Positions 29,354 through 38,024 of a stretch of DNA of 64,000 nt are shown here, piece by piece. Position numbers and translations under genes: made by a program. The stretch is from contig NZ_CP098242.1 in the NCBI RefSeq assembly GCF_027118995.1, positions 1,178,001-1,242,000 on the forward strand. The letters run 5' to 3'. Position 1 is the stretch's first letter, and each line of letters starts with the position of its first letter. The notes below the pieces were generated by a model. It did not search any database. It was not told the DNA's origin and worked only from the letters and a program-made list of their open reading frames with translations. The stretch comes from Oxalobacter vibrioformis. Its GTDB lineage: Bacteria; Pseudomonadota; Gammaproteobacteria; Burkholderiales; Burkholderiaceae_D.

Positions 29354-29947
29354 ATGAAACTTAAAACAGCAGAAAACCCTTCCCGAGACAAGCGCCCCTT
29401 ATGGCTCAGCTTCATCATGCTTTCGCTGGCAGCCCTGATACTGGCCGGCTGTGCCCGCCCTAATGAAGATAATGTCAAACAAATGCTTTCAACGACCTAT
29501 CAGTGTAAATGGCTTGAGCTGGGGTCATATGAAAAAGTGGAATCACTGCCAGGAATCTGGAGTTACGTTCTCCGCTATCAATTCAAACTCAGTTTTGTCA
29601 ATGGTGAGGAAGGCGCCCGACAATTCATGAAGGGCATGGTCAACACCACCCCGGGCGTGACTGACTGGCAAAAGGTTCTTGAAAACCCCAAAGCGCACGC
29701 ATACATCCGTAATGACTGTTCGTTGCCCGCGCAGAAAATCATGGAGCAAATCGCCATCCATACCTATATCCAGTTGGACGACAAGAAAGTCTCACAGGTG
29801 GAAATTCCCATGACCATTACCATCAATGGCTGGGCCGAAATGACGCCAGGCCGCGGTGGCTGGAACATGGATATGCGGCGAGACAAGGTCGACCCCCAAT
29901 ATGTCCTGACCAGCCCACTCCCCAAAAAAGCGCTAAGCGGTAAATAA
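29354..29947 (+). CDS. Lipoprotein of unknown function
   Basis: A 197-residue protein with a long N-terminal region, a hydrophobic stretch (about 15-32) and lipobox LAGC with the lipidated Cys at 33. The mature part has two further Cys and regular hydrophobic spacing but no motif I recognise. It is probably anchored in the envelope. The N-region before the hydrophobic core is longer than usual; ATG codons at residues 1 and 22 both exist, and I keep the first. A terminator follows at 29982-30010. Confidence 0.7.
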   Translation: MKLKTAENPSRDKRPLWLSFIMLSLAALILAGCARPNEDNVKQMLSTTYQCKWLELGSYEKVESLPGIWSYVLRYQFKLSFVNGEEGARQFMKGMVNTTPGVTDWQKVLENPKAHAYIRNDCSLPAQKIMEQIAIHTYIQLDDKKVSQVEIPMTITINGWAEMTPGRGGWNMDMRRDKVDPQYVLTSPLPKKALSGK

Positions 29948-29981
29948 ACTGCATTTTTCCCGGACTCGCATCAACAGTATC

Positions 29982-30010
29982 AAACGGCAGGCAATCGTCG
30001 TCTGCCGTTT
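29982..30010 (+). terminator. Rho-independent terminator after the lipoprotein gene
   Basis: AAACGGCAG and CTGCCGTTT form a 9-bp stem with an 11-nt loop, followed by T residues that run to the stop codon of the convergent midA gene. Confidence 0.85.
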
Positions 30011-30011
30011 T

Positions 30012-31160
30012 TTACAGCCTCTCGCTCCGGTCAATTGATACCAGATGCGGTGGCAAATCCAGGTTGCCCAAAATCATGACCTTGAAAAGTTCCCCCATCT
30101 CGGTGGGAGACAAGAGCATCTGCACCTTTTTTGCCTGGGGAAGATAATGTACAACTGCTGCTGGAGAAATTTGCAGCAACCGCTCTGTTATGCCATTGGC
30201 CAGTAAAAAACCCGCCTGGCTTGCATAGCACAGCAAATCCATCCCGCTTTCCGTGGCAGCGCCTGCTACCGCACTGAAATCCACGTGTGCTGTAATATCC
30301 TGCAACCCGACATGCCAAAACGGATCAGCATGAACATGATGCCGGTAATAGGACATGAGGGTACCCTGGCTGCGCTCAGGCAAATAATATTCCCGGGCCG
30401 GATAACCATAATCAATCAACAGTGCCGCACCGCCCTCTCCGGCGTTTAACATATCTCCCAAAGAGCGGACAAAGGCACAGGCATAAGGGTGCACCTCTGT
30501 CACATAGCCATCGTGCAATCCTTCTGCATCAGGAATCTGCAAGGCAATCTGGGCCAGCAAGGCAGCGTCTGCCGGTTGTGCCTCAAAAACGAAGCCGTCT
30601 TTTGAGACACGCACACCCAACTCATGCCATTTTCCCTCTTTTTTAACTACCCGCTGTACCGGCATGGCATCGAGCACTTCATTTCCCAGGATCACCCCCG
30701 TAAATGCTTCCGGCAAACGATCAATCCATCTCACCTGGGGAAAAGGCGCCAGCATTTCCTGTTGTCGTTGCTTCAGGCTGCCGGAAAGATCAAGAATGTC
30801 ATAGCACTCAGGAATGATATCCTGCTGTGCTAACGCCATCAGAATGTCACAGGCCAGACGACCGCTTCCCGCACCGATTTCCATGATATGGCATGCGGAT
30901 TGCACAAAAAAAGGCTGTATTGAACGGGCAATGGTCTGCCCGAACAACGCCGATATTTCCGGCGCAGTGACAAAATCACCCTGCCTGCCTACGACCTGTC
31001 CACCATGACTATAATAACCCAGGCCCGGTTCATACAGCGCCATTTCCATATACCGTGCAAACGAAATCCATCCGCCATGTTGCGAAATGACGTCTTCTAT
31101 TTTTCGCCTTAAAACAGCGGACAAGGCAAGCGCTTCTGGTGACGGAACGGGCAATTTCAT
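30012..31160 (-). CDS. midA: MidA-type SAM-dependent methyltransferase
   Basis: A 382-residue protein of the MidA/NDUFAF7 family (COG1565). It contains ISFARYMEMALYEPGLGYYS near the N-terminus, the SAM-binding motif IMEIGAGSGRLACDIL and the family motif GVILGNEVLDAMPV. The mitochondrial homologue methylates a complex I subunit; in bacteria the substrate is not settled. ATG 31160 (MKLPVPSP) is preferred to the longer reading from 31211. It is divergent from folB. Confidence 0.88.
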   Translation of the reverse strand: MKLPVPSPEALALSAVLRRKIEDVISQHGGWISFARYMEMALYEPGLGYYSHGGQVVGRQGDFVTAPEISALFGQTIARSIQPFFVQSACHIMEIGAGSGRLACDILMALAQQDIIPECYDILDLSGSLKQRQQEMLAPFPQVRWIDRLPEAFTGVILGNEVLDAMPVQRVVKKEGKWHELGVRVSKDGFVFEAQPADAALLAQIALQIPDAEGLHDGYVTEVHPYACAFVRSLGDMLNAGEGGAALLIDYGYPAREYYLPERSQGTLMSYYRHHVHADPFWHVGLQDITAHVDFSAVAGAATESGMDLLCYASQAGFLLANGITERLLQISPAAVVHYLPQAKKVQMLLSPTEMGELFKVMILGNLDLPPHLVSIDRSERL

Positions 31161-31345
31161 AGCGGCATTGTATTCAAAGAAACGAGAATACGCACCTGCC
31201 GTCTCAACCACAGGCGGTTTTTCGGGATAAAAAACAGAAAACGTGCCACTGCCAGGTCAGCCTGACGTACAATATTTGTGACCCGGCCAGTTCAGGATTT
31301 TCGCAAAAACGGCCAAAACCCATTTTCAGGACTCCAGAGAAAACC

Positions 31346-31744
31346 ATGCACACCCTTCTCCATCCCCGCCTGACAGACTGCCGCCGTGTTTTTCTCCGCA
31401 ATTGCGAAATAACCACGCGTATCGGCATTCACGACTACGAAAAACAAGGCCCGCAGCGCCTGATCATTAATGTGGATCTGTTTATCCCATTGGCGATCTC
31501 AACCCCCCTTGAAGACGAACTGGCAGAAGTGATTGACTATTCCTTCATCAGGGAAGCCATCGACAGCCTGGTTTCACGCGGCCACATCAATCTGCAGGAA
31601 ACTTTCTGCGATGAACTTGCCCATCTGCTTTTGGCGCATCCGGATATCCGGGCGGTCCGTGTCACCACGGAAAAGCCCGATGTCTATGACAATGCCGACA
31701 GCATCGGGGTTGAAGTTTTTCACATCAAACGGGAAAAAACCTGA
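31346..31744 (+). CDS. folB: Dihydroneopterin aldolase
   Basis: FolB cleaves dihydroneopterin to 6-hydroxymethyl-dihydropterin in folate synthesis. The 132-residue protein has the IGIHDYEKQGPQRLIINVDL beginning, VIDYSFIREAI, the catalytic Glu in NLQETFCDELA and the Lys in VTTEKPDVYDNAD. An inverted-repeat element begins 4 bp after its stop codon, so that element may supply its transcript end. Confidence 0.92.
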   Translation: MHTLLHPRLTDCRRVFLRNCEITTRIGIHDYEKQGPQRLIINVDLFIPLAISTPLEDELAEVIDYSFIREAIDSLVSRGHINLQETFCDELAHLLLAHPDIRAVRVTTEKPDVYDNADSIGVEVFHIKREKT

Positions 31745-31747
31745 CCG

Positions 31748-31898
31748 TTAAGGAAACGCTGATTAAATGATTTTGGGAGATGAAGTGCAAGGCGCACGGA
31801 GCGCGGTAACCAAGACATATCTTAAGACAGGCGAAGGTTGCGAACACCGCGTAACGCAGCAATTCGCTCTCAAAGCCTTTTAATCAGCGGTTCCTTAA
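31748..31898. mobile_element. MITE-like inverted-repeat element
   Basis: Near-perfect terminal inverted repeats of about 20 bp (31748-31767 and 31878-31898) start and end with TTAA and share GCTGATTAAA. They differ at one base pair plus one inserted base. The 151-bp element fills almost the whole folB-ttcA gap and has no ORF. Its centre is rich in short GC palindromes (GGCGCACGGAGCGCGG). The TTAA at both ends could be the tips of the element or a target duplication. Size and structure fit a miniature inverted-repeat transposable element. No second copy lies in this window. Confidence 0.7.
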
Positions 31899-31905
31899 GC
31901 CCTTT

Positions 31906-32814
31906 ATGACAAAAGCAATAACCCGGCGGCAATTCAAAAAAACCGGATATGAGAACACCAAGCTGAGAAAGCGCCTGTGCCGTCTGACAGGCCAGGCCAT
32001 TGGTGATTTCAACATGATTGAAGCGGGTGACAAGGTCATGGTGTGCCTCTCAGGCGGCAAGGACAGCTTCTGCCTGCTTGATATTCTCCTGGTTCTCCAG
32101 TCACGCGCGCCCATCCATTTCGACATTATCGCTGTCAACCTGAACCAGAAACAGCCAGGATTTCCTGCCGATATCCTCCCACGCTACCTTCAGGAAAGAG
32201 GGATTGCGTACCACATCGAAGAAGAAGATACCTACAGCATCATGAAGCGGCTTATCCCTGAAGGGAAGGCTGGCTGCTCGCTTTGCGCAAGGCTGCGCAG
32301 AGGCATCCTGTACCGCGTTGCCAGTGAAATCGGCGCGACGAAAATTGCACTGGGCCACCACCGTGACGATATCATCGAAACCTTTTTTCTCAATCTTTTC
32401 TTTGGCGCAAAACTCAAGGGCATGCCCGCCAAACTCCTGACCGATGACGGCAGGCACATCGTGATTCGCCCGCTGGCCTACGTGAAGGAAAGTGATCTGG
32501 TACGTTATGCGGATAAGCAACAATTCCCGTTGATACCCTGCAACTTCTGCGGCCCGTTTGTTAATCAGCAGCGATCGCAGATAAAAGCATTAATGCGGGA
32601 ATGGGAAAAACGGTTTCCCGGCAGGGTCGAAAACATCTTCTCGGCCCTGTCCACCCTTGTGCCATCCCATCTGATGGACAAACATCACTTTGACTTCGGA
32701 TCGCTGTCGGCAGAAGCGTCGCTGTTACCTGACACAATGGAAATGCTGGCTGCCGCCTCAACCCTGCCGGATGAGGGTGATGATGCATCTTTTCCGTTTG
32801 TCATGACTTCCTGA
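31906..32814 (+). CDS. ttcA: tRNA 2-thiocytidine(32) synthetase TtcA
   Basis: TtcA thiolates cytidine 32 in tRNA with an ATP-using PP-loop and an iron-sulfur cluster. The 302-residue protein has the PP-loop [22 protein letters not shown] (first Cys pair) and [19 protein letters not shown]. It also has a further Cys in [13 protein letters not shown]. It starts 7 bp after the inverted-repeat element, so its promoter is probably inside that element or upstream of folB. Confidence 0.95.
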   Translation: MTKAITRRQFKKTGYENTKLRKRLCRLTGQAIGDFNMIEAGDKVMVCLSGGKDSFCLLDILLVLQSRAPIHFDIIAVNLNQKQPGFPADILPRYLQERGIAYHIEEEDTYSIMKRLIPEGKAGCSLCARLRRGILYRVASEIGATKIALGHHRDDIIETFFLNLFFGAKLKGMPAKLLTDDGRHIVIRPLAYVKESDLVRYADKQQFPLIPCNFCGPFVNQQRSQIKALMREWEKRFPGRVENIFSALSTLVPSHLMDKHHFDFGSLSAEASLLPDTMEMLAAASTLPDEGDDASFPFVMTS

Positions 32815-32824
32815 CGGCCCGTTA

Positions 32825-33301
32825 TCACGGCTGCCTTATCCGGGAAAGCATGGCGGTTGTGGAGCGGTCATGTTCAAAAGGAATCGCGATGGCTTTCCCT
32901 CCCTGTGAAATCACGGCAATGCCTTCGGGAATGGCGACCATATCATAATCCCCGCCTTTTGCATAAAATTCCGGCACGATCTCCTGCACGATTTCCAGCG
33001 CCGTCTCTTCTTCAAAGGAAACGACCAGATCGACGGATTCGAGTGCCGCCAGCACCGCCATGCGATCTTCGCAGATATTGATCGGGCGGTCATCCCCTTT
33101 TCCCAGACGTTTGACGGACGCGTCCGTATTGACGGCAACTATCAGGGAAGCCCCCAGTGCCTTTGCCCGGGCAAGATAAGTGACGTGCCCCCGGTGCAGA
33201 ATATCAAAAACCCCGTTGGTCACAACCAGTGGCCGGGGCAGATGCGCTATCCGGGCTGGCAATTCGGTACGCAGGCAGATTTTTTTGAGGAAAGGGGGCA
33301 T
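32825..33301 (-). CDS. rfaE2: D-glycero-beta-D-manno-heptose 1-phosphate adenylyltransferase
   Basis: A 158-residue nucleotidyltransferase with TNGVFDILHRGHVTYL (HxGH motif) and ICEDRMAVLAALESVD, typical of the C-terminal half of HldE. In Betaproteobacteria it is a separate protein. It makes ADP-heptose for the lipopolysaccharide inner core. I choose ATG 33301, which has GGAG nine bases upstream; ATG 33316 would add five residues. It is convergent with ttcA and its kinase partner is not in the window. Confidence 0.93.
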   Translation of the reverse strand: MPPFLKKICLRTELPARIAHLPRPLVVTNGVFDILHRGHVTYLARAKALGASLIVAVNTDASVKRLGKGDDRPINICEDRMAVLAALESVDLVVSFEEETALEIVQEIVPEFYAKGGDYDMVAIPEGIAVISQGGKAIAIPFEHDRSTTAMLSRIRQP

Positions 33302-33511
33302 TGTCCTTGTCTCCATAAGCACATGACTGATCCTTAAGATACCTTTTGGCTGGGGTTCTTGCCACCTTTTTTTGATTTTTCTGCCGAAAACGGAATTTTT
33401 ACGCCTTTACTGTTGCCTGACATGGGCGGATAATGTTTTGTGTAGTATTCTCAATTTGCCTGAGGCGTAACAGGACGGCAAACTTTGTACCCTCTGATAC
33501 AGGATATCGAC

Positions 33512-34273
33512 ATGACTCCCGATAATAAACAAACAAAGTTTTTGCGCTGGTTGTTTCCCCTTGTCTGCAGCATTATTCTGGTGATGATGACTCCGTATAC
33601 CCTGGCTGATACACCTGCTGCGGGCAAAACGGTTTCGCCGCCTCCCTCCGTCAATCTGGATTATGTCGTTCGCGCCAATTACAGCGCCATGAGTATCGGG
33701 GGCACCTCCAATATCAAATGGAAACAGTCCGGAAGTGAATACGCAACGCAAAGCAGCGCACGGGGCAACCTGGTTGGACAGCTTCTCGATACATCCAGCA
33801 AAGGCATTATCGGGACAAAAGGACTTAAACCCTCCCTCTTTACAGAAAAACGCCGTAACCGGGATGAAACCCGGACCACATTTGACCAGGACAGCAAGGC
33901 CCTGAAATTTTCAGACTCCGGCGAATCCCTGTTTTTTTCTGATGGCATCCAGGATCAGGCCAGCATTGTATGGCAACTGGTATCCATGGCGAGAGCACAG
34001 CCGGAAAACTTCACCCCCGGGAAAAAACTGACATTCATGGTGTCGGGGAGAAACCGGATTGACCAGTGGGATTTCACCATCGTCGATGAAATCACCTTCC
34101 TGACGTCGCTGGGCGAAATCAAGGCCGTTCACCTCATAAGAACCGATAAAAAAGGAAAAACCACCGAAGTCTGGCTGGCGCCGGACAGGGAATGGTATCC
34201 GGTCAAACTGGTCTTTTTTGACAAAAAGGGACTGCGCCTGGAACAGATTATCAAAAAAATCACACCAGGATAA
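33512..34273 (+). CDS. DUF3108 domain protein, exported
   Basis: A 253-residue protein with an N-terminal hydrophobic segment (about 10-35) compatible with a signal peptide, followed by a beta-rich DUF3108 domain (LDYVVRANYSAMSIGGTSNIKW ... VWLAPDREWYPVKLVF). The family is periplasmic and of unknown function. ATG 33512 is chosen because AGGA lies 7 bp upstream; an in-frame TTG lies earlier. It is convergent with tamB, 22 bp apart. Confidence 0.85.
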   Translation: MTPDNKQTKFLRWLFPLVCSIILVMMTPYTLADTPAAGKTVSPPPSVNLDYVVRANYSAMSIGGTSNIKWKQSGSEYATQSSARGNLVGQLLDTSSKGIIGTKGLKPSLFTEKRRNRDETRTTFDQDSKALKFSDSGESLFFSDGIQDQASIVWQLVSMARAQPENFTPGKKLTFMVSGRNRIDQWDFTIVDEITFLTSLGEIKAVHLIRTDKKGKTTEVWLAPDREWYPVKLVFFDKKGLRLEQIIKKITPG

Positions 34274-34295
34274 ACCGTTCAAGGTCAAACCGGAC

Positions 34296-37200
34296 TCAGT
34301 CAAAACTCCATTCATACAGCAGGTCAATCGCACTGCTCGTACCGGTTGCCGCTTCAACACGCACCCGCTGTGAAACGATATAACGCAGCTTGACCAGGTT
34401 CGACACGGTAGAAATGCCCTGCTCATAGGTCAGGTACAGGCGGTTTGATATCTGTTTGCTGACAGACAGGACCGTGCTTTCCATGTCGGCTCCAGCGCCT
34501 ACCCCAATCTCATCCACACCGATCGTGCTGGCCAGGCCGGATTGCATACTGCCCAGAGAAGAGGTGCTGAGCAATGCCGCAGCCGCAGCCGCAACCACAC
34601 TGCGGTCATGATCATTGGCACTCTGCGCCCCGCCATGCCCCAGTATCAGCCATGACAGCTTTTCTGAATCCGAGACATTGGGATTGGACACCAGCTTGAC
34701 CTGCAGATTCTGCGGTGTCCCCCTGACCTGCACACCAGCTTCCACGGCATCTTCCATCCCGAAAGTCGGCACTTTACGAATTGCCAGGATATCCAGGGAA
34801 GGACGCTCGGCAGGCCCGCTGAATACCACATTTCCCCGCTCAACCGTCAGCTTTTGCCCATAGGCATTGAAAGTGGCATTGACCGCCTGAACTTTTCCGA
34901 ACACTCGCAAAGACTGGTCCTCAGCTGATGCCACCTGCAAATTACCTTCCAGACGGGCATCCAGCCCCCAGCCATCAATCCGGAAGCGGTCTCCCAGATC
35001 AATGGTCATATCCATGGCGACAGCCATCGGCTTTTTGGACTCGCTGGCGCTATCCTCCCGTCCGAGCACAACCACATCGTCACTGAAATTCACATTATTG
35101 TATTCAACGGACTGGATCAGCGCCTTGTCCACCCGCCATTTTCCATTGAGCGTCATCTTTTCATTATCCAGGGTCATCTGCCCCTGCCCGCTCAAGGCCA
35201 ACTGCTTGTCCGGACTGGATAAAAGGAGCAGCTTGTCTGCCAGGAAACTCAGATTGATATGCATGTTGCCATGATCAAAACTGCCGCCGCCCTCCATACG
35301 GAAAACGCCCTCATCTCCCCGGATCGTAGCCTGTTCCAGTGTGACGCGATTATTGTCAAGACGGGCCAGGAGCTGCCCGTCATGCAGTTTCACCCCCCAG
35401 GTATACCAGCGAAATGACAGGGCATTGCCTGCGAATGTCCCGGTGAGGCGAGGGTCGCCAATCGTGCCCGCCCCGTTTATCTTTACCTTGAGGCTACCGT
35501 TGATATCAATATCAGGCTGACCACTGACAACACTGACCCAGTCAAGTGTCGGCATATCGGCATCAAGTTGCAGCCTGAACGGGCTTTGTTTCGGAAAATG
35601 CCAGCCATTCCTGTTGCGCACAAGCTGGGCATTGGCTGTCAACTGGATGACACCCGTTGTCTCTCCCTTAATATTGGCCAGCACGTCCAGTTCGTTTTTC
35701 GCCAGATTCAGGCGCATATCCATTTCCGTCAATCCCAGCTTGACGCTGGTATCACCCCGTATCGTCAGATCTCCGCTTTCCCTGTAAACATGCACTTTCC
35801 CTGTCAGCATCCGATCCATATCCACCGACCACTCCGCTCCGAAAACCAGTTGCCCTCCCACTTTCTGCCTGAGTGCCGGGGCAAAGGCCGTCAGATATCG
35901 CAGCGGAAAGCCTTTGGCATAGCCATCTGACCGGATGCGTGAACCGCGCTTTTCCAGTTTATTCACAACCAGCCGCCCATCCGGGAATGTCAGCGTAAAA
36001 TCCTGAAGGGAAAAGAGCCGTGTTCCCGCATGAAGCGGTGCGGGAGATGCCAGGGAAAAGGGTTGTTTTCCCTTGTTTTCGAGCGCCTGTATTTCACCAC
36101 CCCACCCCTGTTTTGCCTTCCATCCACCAGCAGCCCGGGTGTAAAGATCCATGGTATTGTTCTGTGCTGACGCTTCCAGGCTGTGGGCCTGCAGCGTCCC
36201 GTTTGCCTGAAACTGCAGCGCAGACCACAGCATGTCAGCGGCAGCCAGATTCCGGGCGTCAATGCGCACGTCCATTAAATCGGCCGGGCGGGTACCAAAA
36301 CGGCCATCCGCATGAATCGATTTCGCGCGAACCGGACCGGGAAACGCCAGATCACTGCCATCAAGCTTCAATTTGGCCTGTAATGCTTCAAATGTGCCGG
36401 ATAACGTCCCTTCGCCCGCCACAGTGCCTTCAAACGGTTTGCCCAGCGCAGCCAGTTTGGGCGCATCCAGTTTCCACCGCAGACTTTCTCCGGCTTTGCC
36501 AAAAGCTCCATTGGCATTAAAGCTGTTCGGTCCCAGCGCCAGTAATACCTCCACATCCCGCAATGCGGTTGCCGTCACCGTGAACCGGCCTTTTCCCGTC
36601 AGGGGATTATCGAGAAAACGGCTGGGCTGCAAGGCATAATTGATGGCGGCATGCCACTCAGGAGAAAGATGCCCCTTGGCAGCTATCGTCGCATTGATCT
36701 CCGAAGAAGGATAAGCGCCCAGCGCTGACAGATTGAAACGACTCGCTTTTCCGTCAAAGGAAAAGTCACGAGCCAGTGTCAGTCCCATGCTGCCCTCCAG
36801 CTGTATCTCGCCGTTGGCTGCACGCAACCTGAACAGGGGAAGGTCAAGCCGGTCACTCGCATGGATTACTCTGGCATCCAGCGCGAGGCGGCTCTCCGCC
36901 AGCTTGACGGTCATGACCTGTTTTTTCTCTTCTGCCGATACGGCAATATTGCCTGAAATGGCGGTTTTTCTGATACTGGAATGAATGCCACTCAGATCGA
37001 AACGCCCGGTGCGCAGGGACAAATCCACACCGTCCAAACTCAGCCTTCCGTTGCCGCTGAACTGACCGGCTGCGCCCATATCCATCACCAGTTGCTCCAG
37101 CAGCATGATTTGTGTATTTCCTCCCATCCTGGCGGTTACCGTCCGCAAAGGCAGGCGGTTTGCATCAATCGTGCCCGGGATAGTGTTATCGATGCGAACC

Positions 37201-38024
37201 GAGCCCGCAACCGATTCGTCCGCTTTGGTCTGAATCTCTGCGGTTGCCTGAATCCGGCTTTGCGGCCAGTCGGCACTTACCTGTGAGGGATCCACGTTTT
37301 TCGCGTTGAGAGAAAGGGATGGCAGGATAAAACCGGCAAAAGGCGTGACCTTGGCATTGGCTTTCACCTCCGCGCCAAACCCGGCAAACTGTCCCTCAAA
37401 GCGGATATCATGAAGATCTCCAGCCACCTGGGCCGTCCCTTCCGCCTTTTCATGGTTTACCGTCGCTTTGCCGTCAAGAGAAAAAGGCGCATGCGTACCC
37501 AGCTTCAGTTCCGCACTGACTATGCCGAAGGGACTCTCAAAACCCGCCTCCTTCAGCTCCCAGGCCGCCTTGTTCGCATCAAGGGATAAACGGACATCCT
37601 GAAAGCGGAGCGCATCATAGGTCAACTGGTCCACCTGCACCTTCCCGACATGAATGGACAGGGGGGGCACCAGCGATTCCGGCAGCGTAAAAGGCGCGTC
37701 CGATGGTACCCCGCTTTCAATTGTCAGCCGGGAAACCGTTACTGATTCCACACCGAGCTGACCAAGCAGGATGCGGGAGGGCCACCAGGAAATCTCCACT
37801 TCTTCGGCAGATATTTTTCGTTCCGGCGTCAGGTATACCGCCTCCTCAACTTTCATCGTCCCCGTCAGGGAACCACTGACGCCATTGAGAATAATACTGC
37901 CGTTACTGGACGAAACAATTTTGTCTGCCACCCATTTCAGGGCAAACTCGTGCTGTATCACAACAAGCAATGTCACCACCGCAACAACCGGAACCGCCAG
38001 GAGAATAATAAGCCAGCGCCGCAT
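34296..38024 (-). CDS. tamB: Translocation and assembly module protein TamB
   Basis: A 1242-residue protein with an N-terminal membrane anchor (WLIILLAVPVVAVVTLL), a long beta-helical AsmA-like body and the C-terminal DUF490/TamB domain ending IDLLYEWSFD. With TamA it spans the periplasm and helps outer-membrane protein insertion and lipid transport. Its ATG overlaps the tamA stop (TGATG at 38022-38026). It is a paralogue of yhdP at 2070-6248, so two long lipid-bridge proteins sit 30 kb apart. Confidence 0.95.
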   Translation of the reverse strand: MRRWLIILLAVPVVAVVTLLVVIQHEFALKWVADKIVSSSNGSIILNGVSGSLTGTMKVEEAVYLTPERKISAEEVEISWWPSRILLGQLGVESVTVSRLTIESGVPSDAPFTLPESLVPPLSIHVGKVQVDQLTYDALRFQDVRLSLDANKAAWELKEAGFESPFGIVSAELKLGTHAPFSLDGKATVNHEKAEGTAQVAGDLHDIRFEGQFAGFGAEVKANAKVTPFAGFILPSLSLNAKNVDPSQVSADWPQSRIQATAEIQTKADESVAGSVRIDNTIPGTIDANRLPLRTVTARMGGNTQIMLLEQLVMDMGAAGQFSGNGRLSLDGVDLSLRTGRFDLSGIHSSIRKTAISGNIAVSAEEKKQVMTVKLAESRLALDARVIHASDRLDLPLFRLRAANGEIQLEGSMGLTLARDFSFDGKASRFNLSALGAYPSSEINATIAAKGHLSPEWHAAINYALQPSRFLDNPLTGKGRFTVTATALRDVEVLLALGPNSFNANGAFGKAGESLRWKLDAPKLAALGKPFEGTVAGEGTLSGTFEALQAKLKLDGSDLAFPGPVRAKSIHADGRFGTRPADLMDVRIDARNLAAADMLWSALQFQANGTLQAHSLEASAQNNTMDLYTRAAGGWKAKQGWGGEIQALENKGKQPFSLASPAPLHAGTRLFSLQDFTLTFPDGRLVVNKLEKRGSRIRSDGYAKGFPLRYLTAFAPALRQKVGGQLVFGAEWSVDMDRMLTGKVHVYRESGDLTIRGDTSVKLGLTEMDMRLNLAKNELDVLANIKGETTGVIQLTANAQLVRNRNGWHFPKQSPFRLQLDADMPTLDWVSVVSGQPDIDINGSLKVKINGAGTIGDPRLTGTFAGNALSFRWYTWGVKLHDGQLLARLDNNRVTLEQATIRGDEGVFRMEGGGSFDHGNMHINLSFLADKLLLLSSPDKQLALSGQGQMTLDNEKMTLNGKWRVDKALIQSVEYNNVNFSDDVVVLGREDSASESKKPMAVAMDMTIDLGDRFRIDGWGLDARLEGNLQVASAEDQSLRVFGKVQAVNATFNAYGQKLTVERGNVVFSGPAERPSLDILAIRKVPTFGMEDAVEAGVQVRGTPQNLQVKLVSNPNVSDSEKLSWLILGHGGAQSANDHDRSVVAAAAAALLSTSSLGSMQSGLASTIGVDEIGVGAGADMESTVLSVSKQISNRLYLTYEQGISTVSNLVKLRYIVSQRVRVEAATGTSSAIDLLYEWSFD

